64,000 bases of DNA, taken from positions 248,001 to 312,000 of the forward strand of contig NZ_CP138920.1 of the NCBI RefSeq assembly GCF_047123815.1. Reading direction: 5' to 3'. Source of the DNA: Maricaulis sp017643475. Lineage in GTDB: Bacteria; Pseudomonadota; Alphaproteobacteria; Caulobacterales; Maricaulaceae. This document shows, piece after piece, positions 17,282 through 24,975 of the stretch. Numbering within the stretch: the stretch's first letter is position 1; each line of letters opens with the position of its first letter. The position numbers and the translations under genes are program-made. Below the pieces are notes generated by a model. That model was not told where the DNA came from. It worked only from the letters and a program-made list of their open reading frames with translations, and did no database searches.

Positions 17282-18421
17282 CTAGTAGTTCCGCATCCTC
17301 GCGAACTTGTCGGTGTGATAATTGGCATCGCCGAACAGGGCTTCAGCCACGCGAACACGCTTGATGAAGAAGCCGATATCGTACTCATCCGTCATGCCGA
17401 TACCGCCATGCATCTGGATGGATTCCTGGGCGGCGAGCTGGGCAACCTGGCCCATTTTCGACTTGGCTGCAGAGACCATCATCGCTGCGTGATCCGGCGC
17501 CATGTCCAGCGTCTGAAGTGTTTTCAGAACGATCGACTTGCCCAGTTCGATTTCCGAATAGAGGTGCGCCGCCCGATGCTGTAGACCTTGATAGGTGCCG
17601 ATAATCTGGCCGAACTGCTTGCGCTCCTTCAGATATTCCACCGTCTGGTACAGACATTCCTGGGCTGAGCCGGACATCTCCGCGGACAAACCCGCGCGGC
17701 CGGCATCGAGAATGCTCTCCAGCGGCTTGTAGCCGCCATCAACTTCGCCCAGCAGCGCGTCAGCATCCAGCTCAACACCATCCATCTCGATACGCGCGGA
17801 ATTACGACTGTCGACCATGGATGTGCGCTCGATCTTCAGACCGGCCGCGTCCTGCGGCACCAGGAACAGCGACACGCCCTCTTCCTCTGCATCTCCGCCA
17901 GCGGTACGCGCAGAGACAATCAGCATGTCCGCGATATGACCTTCCGCCACGAAGCTCTTGGCACCCGTCAGTTTGAAACCATTGCCGGACCGTTCCGCCT
18001 TGGTCGTTACATTGACCGGATTGTGTTTGCGGCCCTCGTCAACAGCGACGGCGGTGATGGCCTCTCCCGCAGCGATACGCGGCAACCATTCGCCTTTCTG
18101 GGCGTCAGAACCGAAACGAGACAGCGCCGTCGCGCCCATTATAGCCGTCGAGAGATAAGGAGACGCCGTCAGCGTGCGCCCCATTTCCTCTGCGATCACA
18201 CCGGCAGCGACATGGCCCATGGCAACGCCGCCATGTTCCTCGGGCACCAGCACGCTGGTCCAGCCCATCTCCGCCATCGCCTTCCATGTCGAGCGATCGA
18301 AACCGTCTGCACTTTCCTCATCGCGCAACCTGCGCAGCTGGCTCACCGGAGCGCTATCAGCCAGGAATCCCTTGGCCGCATCTTTCAGCATGCCGGCTTC
18401 TTCGCTTAGGACCATTGCCAT
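17282..18421 (-). CDS. Acyl-CoA dehydrogenase subunit lacking the usual catalytic Glu
   Basis: A 379-residue acyl-CoA dehydrogenase-fold protein: GWTSVLVPEEHGGVAMGHVAAGVIAEEMGR, TGAKSFVAEG, ERKQFGQIIGTYQGLQHRAAHLYSE and IQMHGGIGMTDEYDIGFFIKRV. At the position of the common active-site Glu (YEG) it reads LFGDANYH, and the alternative helix position (ILDAGRAGL) also has no Glu. I place the start at the ATG 18419-18421, 8 bases after GGAGG; a TTG two codons upstream is weaker. It lies 24 bases after another dehydrogenase gene, and the two probably form a heteromeric enzyme like the steroid-degradation FadE pairs of actinobacteria. Confidence 0.92.
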   Translation of the reverse strand: MAMVLSEEAGMLKDAAKGFLADSAPVSQLRRLRDEESADGFDRSTWKAMAEMGWTSVLVPEEHGGVAMGHVAAGVIAEEMGRTLTASPYLSTAIMGATALSRFGSDAQKGEWLPRIAAGEAITAVAVDEGRKHNPVNVTTKAERSGNGFKLTGAKSFVAEGHIADMLIVSARTAGGDAEEEGVSLFLVPQDAAGLKIERTSMVDSRNSARIEMDGVELDADALLGEVDGGYKPLESILDAGRAGLSAEMSGSAQECLYQTVEYLKERKQFGQIIGTYQGLQHRAAHLYSEIELGKSIVLKTLQTLDMAPDHAAMMVSAAKSKMGQVAQLAAQESIQMHGGIGMTDEYDIGFFIKRVRVAEALFGDANYHTDKFARMRNY

Positions 18422-18445
18422 GATCAAATCCTCCCAGAGCGCGGC

Positions 18446-19621
18446 TTAAGCCGTCGGCAAGTTCAAGATGCGTTTTGAAATAATGTTGAGCTGGACCTCG
18501 GAGGTGCCGCCCTCGATGGAGTTCGCCTTGGTCCTCAGCCAATGGCTCGCCACATCACGCTCGGCGCCCCACGCCAGGCCGTCGCTGCCGGAACTGTCCA
18601 TCATCAGTTCGAAACGGCGCTTGTTGAGCTCCGTTCCGTAGTATTTGAGCATGGAGGAATTGGCGCCCACGCCCTGGCCGGACTTGGCCTCGTCGGTCAC
18701 ACGTTCCATCGTTGCGAGGAAAGCGAGACCATCGATCTCGGCGCGCGCCACATCGGTACGCAGGATAGGGTCTGCCAGCATGCCGCGATCATCCAGGCCG
18801 ATCTGCTGTGCTGCGATATCGCCCATCGGACGCATGCCACCGGAGCCCTGCCCCATGCCACCGATCATCTCGCGCTCATGCGTGAGCAGGTATTTGGCAA
18901 TGGTCCAGCCCTTGTTCTTCTCGCCAACAAGATTGTGTTTCTCGCAGCGCGCATCATCAAAGAAGGTCTCACAGAAAGGCGATTTGCCGGAGATCAGCTT
19001 GATCGGCTTGGTGGTCACGCCAGCCTGACTCATATCAATCAGGACGAAGCTGATGCCTTCGTGTTTCTTGGCGTCGAAATCCGTGCGCACCAGCACAAAG
19101 ATCCAGTCGCTTTCATCCGCATAGGACGTCCAGATCTTCTGGCCATTGACCAGGTAGTGATCGCCCTGGTCCTCGCACTTGGTCATCAGCGAGGCGAGAT
19201 CGGAACCGGCATTGGGTTCGGAATAGCCCTGGGCCCAGCGGATCTCGCCACGGGCGATCTTGGGCAGATGCTCCAATTTCTGCTCTTCGTTGCCGAATTT
19301 GAGCAAGGCCGGCCCAAGCATCCAGATACCGAAAGAGTTGAGCGGTGAGCGCGCCTTTATGGCCTTCATTTCGGCCTTGAGGGTCTTCGCCTCTTCCTTT
19401 GACAGGCCAGCACCACCGTATTCGACCGGCCATTCGGGCACGGTCCAGCCTTTTTCGGCCATGCGCTGAAGCCAGACCCTCTGGGCTTCGCTCTTGAACT
19501 CCCAGCGTTTTCCGCCCCAGCAGATATCGCCTTCCGAGCCTAGCGGCTGGCGCATTTCCTCAGGACAATTGGCTTCCAGCCACGCACGGGTTTCCGCGCG
19601 GAAGGTTTCCAGGTCAGACAT
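18446..19621 (-). CDS. Acyl-CoA dehydrogenase, catalytic partner of the downstream paralogue
   Basis: A 391-residue acyl-CoA dehydrogenase. GWTVPEWPVEYGGAGLS (59-74), WAQGYSEPNAGSDLASL (129-145) and NGQKIWTSYADESDW (159-173) form the flavin and substrate site. Potential catalytic bases are Glu249 in the LLTHERE helix (the IVD/LCAD-type position) and Glu370 in IEGGTSEVQ. The ATG at 19621 follows GGGGAGAG; the upstream frame to 19669 is not needed. It is the first gene of the ten-gene operon, with an inverted repeat just upstream. Its pairing with a dehydrogenase that lacks the base suggests an alpha2beta2 enzyme. Confidence 0.93.
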   Translation of the reverse strand: MSDLETFRAETRAWLEANCPEEMRQPLGSEGDICWGGKRWEFKSEAQRVWLQRMAEKGWTVPEWPVEYGGAGLSKEEAKTLKAEMKAIKARSPLNSFGIWMLGPALLKFGNEEQKLEHLPKIARGEIRWAQGYSEPNAGSDLASLMTKCEDQGDHYLVNGQKIWTSYADESDWIFVLVRTDFDAKKHEGISFVLIDMSQAGVTTKPIKLISGKSPFCETFFDDARCEKHNLVGEKNKGWTIAKYLLTHEREMIGGMGQGSGGMRPMGDIAAQQIGLDDRGMLADPILRTDVARAEIDGLAFLATMERVTDEAKSGQGVGANSSMLKYYGTELNKRRFELMMDSSGSDGLAWGAERDVASHWLRTKANSIEGGTSEVQLNIISKRILNLPTA

Positions 19622-19657
19622 GTCTCTCCCCTTATCGGCCGTGATCGGCACAGTGAC

Positions 19658-19675
19658 GTTTACGCACACGTCAAC
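19658..19675. promoter_or_regulatory. Inverted repeat upstream of the acyl-CoA operon
   Basis: Arms GTTTACG and CGTCAAC (6 of 7 complementary) around CACA, located 37 bases upstream of the first dehydrogenase start. The position and symmetry fit an operator for a TetR- or similar-type repressor of the lipid operon; no linked regulator gene is adjacent. Assignment is tentative. Confidence 0.4.
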
Positions 19676-19724
19676 TCGTTACGTGGAGCTCTCCCGGCTC
19701 CAACTGGCGTCCCGTAAACCGGGA

Positions 19725-20633
19725 TCAGTTGAATTGAGGCGCGATTTCGAGGTTTTTGGCAAGCCCCAGACGTCGAAGAACCAGCAAAAATGTGCCGTTG
19801 TAATCTACGACGCGGTTCCAGAAGCCTTTTTTGGGCAGGTGCAGGGCGCTGCGCGGGTGTTCGTGGTGATGGTCATGCAGGGCTTCACCACCGGTCAGCA
19901 GTGCTAGCAGATAATCCACCCAGAGCGGCGTCTTGAGGTGGCCATAGACGTTCACTCCCAGCACGGTCGCATGGAACTGGATGGCACGACCAATGATCAC
20001 ACAGGCGTGCAGCAGAGCGGTCAGGATCAGCGAACCTCCGGACAGGGCAACAATGGCGTAGATCACGCCAGGCACCAGGAAATGCATGACCAGCGACAGG
20101 GTGATGTGAAAACGGTCACCGAACAGAACGACCTTGTTTTCCTTCAGCCACATCGGCATCGGACGCTCAAGGTCCTTCTCGTCACGGAACAGGATCCAGC
20201 CGACCCAGGCCCAGGTCTTGCTCTCGAACGGATTGTGTGGATCGCCCGGCTTGTCGGCAAAACGGTGATGCTGGGAGTGATAATTCACCCAGTCACGCAA
20301 GGAACCCTGCATGGCCAGGATGCAGTTGAACATGACAACGACCTGGGCCGGCCATTTGATTTCCCCTGCCCGGTGCTGCCAGATCCGGTGCAGCGGCCCG
20401 ATCCCCATATTGCACAGGAATATGGTGAAAGCCGTTACACCAATAGCGACAGGCGCATACCACCAGTGCAGGGTCAGCCCCTCGAGAGCAAGGCCCAAAA
20501 CGACCATGGTGATCAGCAGCGCCAGACCCAGCGCCGGGTAGATAAAGGCCGAGAAAGCGCTCGCCCAGTTAAGCGTCTGCCACGATTTGACGATTGCCTC
20601 GGAGCGGGCAACCACGCGAGAGGATGTATTCAT
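19725..20633 (-). CDS. Membrane fatty acid desaturase (acyl-CoA desaturase type)
   Basis: A 302-residue di-iron membrane desaturase. Three histidine boxes are visible: HRIWQHR (a variant of HRLWSHR), NYHSQHHRFAD and LHDHHHEHPRSA. Four hydrophobic segments surround them, for example FSAFIYPALGLALLITMVVLGLAL and ITLSLVMHFLVPGVIYAIVAL. This is the delta-9 acyl-CoA/acyl-lipid desaturase arrangement, which makes monounsaturated chains using O2. It is cotranslationally independent of the downstream lipid operon (103-base gap containing an inverted repeat). The upstream region holds a short perfect palindrome, CGACCGGTCG at 20659-20668, of unknown meaning. Confidence 0.93.
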   Translation of the reverse strand: MNTSSRVVARSEAIVKSWQTLNWASAFSAFIYPALGLALLITMVVLGLALEGLTLHWWYAPVAIGVTAFTIFLCNMGIGPLHRIWQHRAGEIKWPAQVVVMFNCILAMQGSLRDWVNYHSQHHRFADKPGDPHNPFESKTWAWVGWILFRDEKDLERPMPMWLKENKVVLFGDRFHITLSLVMHFLVPGVIYAIVALSGGSLILTALLHACVIIGRAIQFHATVLGVNVYGHLKTPLWVDYLLALLTGGEALHDHHHEHPRSALHLPKKGFWNRVVDYNGTFLLVLRRLGLAKNLEIAPQFN

Positions 20634-20929
20634 TGGACGGAACTTTCTGACTTTGAATCGACCGGTCGTGTTTTCTGACTGGAAGATTTGACCCGCTTTG
20701 AGCTCGCGTCAATGAGCATGTTGAGCAGAGCGCATTTTGAAACGGAAAAGCTTACCGCCCTCTGCGGCCTGAGCGCCCTGTCCAAACAAAACTGGCGCCC
20801 AAATCTGCGCATCGAGCAATTTTTCAGAGAAAAAATCACGATTTATCGTTTCTCGGGATGGACCATCAAAACGCATTACGGTTTCGTAACCATACACTTT
20901 TGATTTGATTCACGGCTGGGGAGGCGTTG
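20634..20929. other. Intergenic region between divergent genes
   Basis: About 296 bases, AT-richer than the surroundings, between the divergent desaturase and the small exported protein gene. It must hold both promoters. Apart from the palindrome CGACCGGTCG (20659-20668) I see no confident binding site or RNA gene. Confidence 0.5.
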
Positions 20930-21151
20930 ATGAGAAGTGGAATGATCGCGTTTGGAGCGATGGTTGTCGCCGTTGGCGGCGTCGCCATGTGTCCGTCCAA
21001 TGTGCGCGCCGAACTGGCAGAGCGCACAAATGTTCCAGAGCACTACGTGCTCGAGGCCGAGCGCCAGATCGAAGTATTTGTCGCGTGGCTTCGTGCGGAT
21101 GGCGAAAAACCGTCCGATGTCGATGAAATGACCGAACGCGCGCTCGGCTAG
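20930..21151 (+). CDS. Small exported protein, unknown
   Basis: A 73-residue protein starting at ATG 20930, five bases after GGGGAGG. Residues 1-27 form a signal peptide (IAFGAMVVAVGGVA, possible cut after VRA). The mature part of about 46 residues (LAERTNVPEHYVLEAERQIEVFVAWLRADGEKPSDVDEMTERALG) is acidic and mostly helical with no Cys. I know no family. Its last four bases overlap the end of the convergent ccmI gene. The good ribosome site and signal peptide make it a likely real gene despite its size. Confidence 0.65.
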   Translation: MRSGMIAFGAMVVAVGGVAMCPSNVRAELAERTNVPEHYVLEAERQIEVFVAWLRADGEKPSDVDEMTERALG

Positions 21152-21969
21152 TTTTCAGCAGAACCGGGCATCAAGTCATCGAGACGAGTCTGGATCATGG
21201 CACGCGCCGGATCATTCTCGTCCATCGATGCGATCAGTTCCCGCCACAAGGTAATTGCCGCATCGCGCTCGCCAGCCTGTAATACAGCCTCGGCAATGAA
21301 AAAGCGTGACCGGACATCCGTCGGATCGAGCTCGAGCGCACGCTGGAACGCCTCGCGCGCCGACGGCGTGAAATTACCACCTTCACCGAACAAATAGGCT
21401 TCGCCGAGTGAGGCGAACAACGGCGCCGAGTCCGGCACGAGGCTGATCGCGTTATTAAACGCTATTGCCGCCTCGCCATATCGTCCCATCGCCATGTAAG
21501 CCTGCCCCAGACCGGCCCAGCCGGCAGGGTTCTCTGGATTTGCGATGAGGTCTGCAGCCAGAGCATCCACTTCATTCAGGAAGGTCTGTTGTTCGGCCGT
21601 CAGCTGGGGCTGCGGCGGCACCTCCCGCCCGATCAGTTGTGGGCTGCCGATCGCCATATAGATCCCGACAGCGCCGGCAACGGTCAGCGTACAGAACGCG
21701 ATGGCCGCCCGGCGCAGCGCGTCGTTCGGGCTCCCCTCTGCCTCGACCTGCTCGCTCGCGCGCAAGAGCCGGCGCTTGATTTCGGTCTCGGCTCGACGCG
21801 CTTCTTCTTCAACAATAAGGCCGAGTTCGCGATCACGCTGGAGCTCTGCCAGTTGACCATTGAAGACGCCCAGGCCATCAGAAAAGCGCACTTCGCGGGT
21901 GGTGATAAAGGGCACGACAAGCGCCAGTGCGACACCACTGGCCAAGAGGGCGATGAACAACCAGATCAT
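21148..21969 (-). CDS. ccmI: CcmI, cytochrome c maturation TPR protein
   Basis: A 273-residue protein. Residues 1-20 are a membrane segment (IWLFIALLASGVALALVVPF) and a second follows at about 95-113 (AAIAFCTLTVAGAVGIYMAIG), with a coiled-coil-like loop between (GQLAELQRDRELGLIVEEEARRAETEIKRRLL). The C-terminal part holds TPR repeats (GWAGLGQAYMAMGRYGEAAIAFNNAISLVPD, REAFQRALELDPTDVRSRFFIAEAVLQAG). CcmI presents apocytochrome c to the CcmF/H haem ligation complex in the periplasm. Its start overlaps ccmH by 4 bases, completing an overlapping ccmFGHI operon. Confidence 0.93.
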   Translation of the reverse strand: MIWLFIALLASGVALALVVPFITTREVRFSDGLGVFNGQLAELQRDRELGLIVEEEARRAETEIKRRLLRASEQVEAEGSPNDALRRAAIAFCTLTVAGAVGIYMAIGSPQLIGREVPPQPQLTAEQQTFLNEVDALAADLIANPENPAGWAGLGQAYMAMGRYGEAAIAFNNAISLVPDSAPLFASLGEAYLFGEGGNFTPSAREAFQRALELDPTDVRSRFFIAEAVLQAGERDAAITLWRELIASMDENDPARAMIQTRLDDLMPGSAEN

Positions 21970-22418
21970 TCCAACCCCTCCTCTTTCATCAAGGCATCGG
22001 CCTTGGCTTGGTCCGTCTTTGAGAGGGTTTCACCAGGCTTGTCCTGAGCGCGTACATAGCGGAAGGCCAGAAGCACGCCACCGATGACAAAGATGAAGGG
22101 CATGCCCCACAGCAAAAGCGTGTTGGCCTGAAGCGGCGGACGCATCAGGACATAATCGCCATAACGTTCCTGCATATAACCGAGGACCGCGCGATCATCA
22201 TCGCCGGCGAGGAGGCGCTCGCGAACAACTAGGCGCATGTCGACGGCCAGAGGCGCATCGGAGGAGCCTATGGACTGGCTTTGACAGACGACGCATCGCA
22301 GCTGGTCGTAAAGCGACATGGCGCGTTGTTCGAGTGCAGGGTCATCCATGATCTCGTCTGGCCCCGGCGCCGCAGCGACCAGTAAAAATGATGATATGGC
22401 AATCAGAAGCGGTTTCAT
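21966..22418 (-). CDS. ccmH: CcmH, cytochrome c-type biogenesis thiol-reductase
   Basis: A 150-residue CcmH/CycL protein: a signal peptide (residues 1-17), the conserved LRCVVCQSQSIGSSDAPLAVDMR with redox Cys42 and Cys45 (LRCxxCQ), ERYGDYVLMRPPLQ, and a C-terminal membrane helix (LLLWGMPFIFVIGGVLLAF). CcmH reduces the haem-binding CXXCH thiols of apocytochrome c in the periplasm. It overlaps ccmG and ccmI by 4 bases each. Confidence 0.96.
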   Translation of the reverse strand: MKPLLIAISSFLLVAAAPGPDEIMDDPALEQRAMSLYDQLRCVVCQSQSIGSSDAPLAVDMRLVVRERLLAGDDDRAVLGYMQERYGDYVLMRPPLQANTLLLWGMPFIFVIGGVLLAFRYVRAQDKPGETLSKTDQAKADALMKEEGLE

Positions 22419-22948
22419 GAGCGTTTAAGTGCCTCCACCATGGGCAGGAGTGTCTCCTGCCAGACCTCTTCCGTGATCACACCAACATGGCGATAGCGCA
22501 CACGCCCCTCGCGGTCGATGACAAAGGTCTCCGGTGCGCCGGTCACGCCAAAATCAATAGCCGTGCGTCCGGACTGGTCATCGCCAATGCGCACAAACGG
22601 ATTGCCGTGACGCTCAAGCCAGGCCGCCCCGGCCCCCGGCTCATCCTTCCAGTCAATTGCGTAGATCGGCACCTCGCCCGACCGCGCGATCTGCATCAGC
22701 ATCGGATGTTCGATCAGACAAGGGGGACACCAGGATCCGAAAAAGTTGAGCAGCACGACCTCGCCTTCCAGGTCTGCATGGCTCAGCCCCTGGTCGAAGC
22801 CCCGGATAGGCTCGAGCTCGAAGACGGGAACGGGTTCATCGATCAGCTGAGACGGGATCGCGCTGGGATCCTGGCGAAGCCCCATCCAGAAATAGACAGC
22901 CATGCCCGCAAAGGCGATCAGCGGGATGAAGGCAAAGAAACGGTTCAT
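22415..22948 (-). CDS. ccmG: CcmG/DsbE, periplasmic thioredoxin for cytochrome c maturation
   Basis: A 177-residue thioredoxin-fold protein anchored by an N-terminal helix (FFAFIPLIAFAGMAVYFWMG). The active site is GSWCPPC (Cys74, Cys77), followed by the typical GVTGAPETFVIDREG with the cis-Pro region. It keeps CcmH and apocytochrome thiols reduced. The ATG at 22948 overlaps the ccmF stop (ATGA); a longer upstream frame lies inside ccmF and is not used. Confidence 0.96.
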   Translation of the reverse strand: MNRFFAFIPLIAFAGMAVYFWMGLRQDPSAIPSQLIDEPVPVFELEPIRGFDQGLSHADLEGEVVLLNFFGSWCPPCLIEHPMLMQIARSGEVPIYAIDWKDEPGAGAAWLERHGNPFVRIGDDQSGRTAIDFGVTGAPETFVIDREGRVRYRHVGVITEEVWQETLLPMVEALKRS

Positions 22949-24915
22949 GTGGCCTGGCCTTTCGATGACTTGCACGCGGACAGGCTGCGTCGACCGCGGT
23001 CGAGAATGGCCAGCAACCCGCCCAGGGACAGGATGACAGAACCGATCCACAACCAGACGGCCAGCGGATAAAGATAGACATGGACCGGCCAGCCACGCCC
23101 CTCAACCGGATCACCGATGGTGACATAGACATCGCCGGCAAGGTTGGCGTCGATACCACTCTCGGTCGTGTACATGCCTCGCACCGGATAGAAACGCCGC
23201 GAAGCGATGATCTCGTGCTCGCTGCCACCGGCGCGCGTCACGTCGAAACGCCCAACGGCAGCATTGAAATTATCCTCGTCCAGGCGGACCACATCCACCA
23301 GGGTGATTGTGTGGCCACCCAGGGTGATTGCCTGTCCCGGTTCAAGGAAAGCGCGCGTTTCCTGTTTCCAGACCGAAACACCGGTGATGGCGATAATCAG
23401 CACCGCCAGTCCCAGATGCGAGACCAGCATGCCCCAGATGCCCAGCGGCAGACTGGCGGCGCGGCGCATGCTGGCCGCGAAATCCGTCTCGAACAGCTTT
23501 GTGCGTGACCGCAGGTCGGACAGCACTCCTGCCCCGACCCAGATACCCAGCCCCACGCCAAGTGCACTTGTCACAGGCTGAGCATTGGCCATCCAGGCCG
23601 CGATGACACCAGCTGTCAGGGCGGCAATGACCGCGGGCGAAAGCGTCTTGAGCAATTGTCCCAGCTTCGCTCGCTTCCACGCCATCAGCCCGCTGATCGG
23701 AACCGCCAGGAAGAGCAGCCCCATGAGCGGGTTGAAGGTCGCGTTGTAGAACGGCGCACCAATCGTCAGCGTCTCGTCGCTCACCGTCGTGATGAAGAGC
23801 GGATAGAAAGTGCCGTAGAACACCAGGCCGATCGCGGCGGCGAAGAAGATATTGTTGACCAGCAGGCTGCTTTCGCGACTGACCATGGCAAATGTACCGG
23901 TCGGGCGGAGTGTATTCGCGCGGAAGCCGAACAGGGTCAGCGCGCCGCCGATCAGGCCGAGCAGGATCGCCAGAATGAAGACGCCGCGCTCCGGATCCAC
24001 GGCAAAGGCGTGCACCGATGTCAACACACCGGAGCGGACCAGGAAGGTCCCAGCCAGACTCAGCGAGAATGTGAACAGCGCCAGCAATATGGTCCAGGCT
24101 TTCAGCGTGTCGCGCTTCTCCATCACCCGCAGGGAGTGGATGAAGGCGGTGCCCGCCAGCCACGGCAGGAGCGAGGCGTTCTCGACCGGGTCCCAGGCCC
24201 ACCAACCGCCCCAGCCCAGCTCGTAATAGGCCCAGCTCGCGCCCAGCGCGATACCGATGGTGAGGAAGGTCCAGGCCGTCAGCGCCCAGGGCCGCACGAT
24301 CCGCGCCCAGCGCGCATCCGCGCGCCCCTCAATCAAGGCTGCGACGGCAAAGGCAAAGGTGATCGAGAAGCCGACATAACCCGCGTACAGCATGGGCGGA
24401 TGGGAGGCGAGCCCGGGGTCCTGGAGCAAGGGGTTCAGATCCCGACCATCAACCGGCGATGGCCAGAGGCGTGCGAACGGGTTTGACGTGAAGAGCAAAA
24501 AGGCCGCAAACAGCGCTGTGATCGCGCTTTGTACGGCGAAGGTGAGTGTGATCAGGCGCGGGGCCACAGCCTTGCTGGCCCAGGCCAGGGCCGCAGTATA
24601 ACCCGTGAGCATAACCACCCAGAGCAACATCGAGCCCTCGTGATTACCCCAGACGCCGGTGATCTTGTAGATGAACGGCTTGTCCGTGTGCGAATTCTCG
24701 GCCACCACCAGCGCGCTGAAGTCCGACACCGCAAACAACCAGGTAAGCGCTGCGAAAGCGCCGAGCGTCAGGACAAACTGCACAATGGCGCCCATGCGAG
24801 CGAAACCAAAGACTGCCGGGTCCTTGAAGTACAGGCCCGCAGCGGAGAGTCCCGCCTGAAGTACAGCGACACACAGGACGAGGATAAGGAGGAACTGGCC
24901 GAGCTCTGCAATCAT
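22945..24915 (-). CDS. ccmF: CcmF, haem lyase subunit
   Basis: A 656-residue membrane protein with about 14-15 helices. The periplasmic WWD domain appears as GWGGWWAWDPVENASLLPWL (residues about 230-250), the haem-binding signature of CcmF/CcsA proteins. Late segments (GQAITLGGHTITLVDVVR, RFYPVRGMYTTESGI) match the conserved periplasmic domain of CcmF. It attaches haem from CcmE to apocytochrome c. ccmE, which often precedes ccmF in alphaproteobacteria, is not upstream; the neighbour is a chemotaxis transducer gene. It heads the ccmFGHI operon. Confidence 0.97.
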   Translation of the reverse strand: MIAELGQFLLILVLCVAVLQAGLSAAGLYFKDPAVFGFARMGAIVQFVLTLGAFAALTWLFAVSDFSALVVAENSHTDKPFIYKITGVWGNHEGSMLLWVVMLTGYTAALAWASKAVAPRLITLTFAVQSAITALFAAFLLFTSNPFARLWPSPVDGRDLNPLLQDPGLASHPPMLYAGYVGFSITFAFAVAALIEGRADARWARIVRPWALTAWTFLTIGIALGASWAYYELGWGGWWAWDPVENASLLPWLAGTAFIHSLRVMEKRDTLKAWTILLALFTFSLSLAGTFLVRSGVLTSVHAFAVDPERGVFILAILLGLIGGALTLFGFRANTLRPTGTFAMVSRESSLLVNNIFFAAAIGLVFYGTFYPLFITTVSDETLTIGAPFYNATFNPLMGLLFLAVPISGLMAWKRAKLGQLLKTLSPAVIAALTAGVIAAWMANAQPVTSALGVGLGIWVGAGVLSDLRSRTKLFETDFAASMRRAASLPLGIWGMLVSHLGLAVLIIAITGVSVWKQETRAFLEPGQAITLGGHTITLVDVVRLDEDNFNAAVGRFDVTRAGGSEHEIIASRRFYPVRGMYTTESGIDANLAGDVYVTIGDPVEGRGWPVHVYLYPLAVWLWIGSVILSLGGLLAILDRGRRSLSACKSSKGQAT

Positions 24916-24975
24916 ACGCCGGACTTGTTACGATCCGGCGCCAAGGTCAAGCGGTCGGCTTGTCGCACATGCGCG

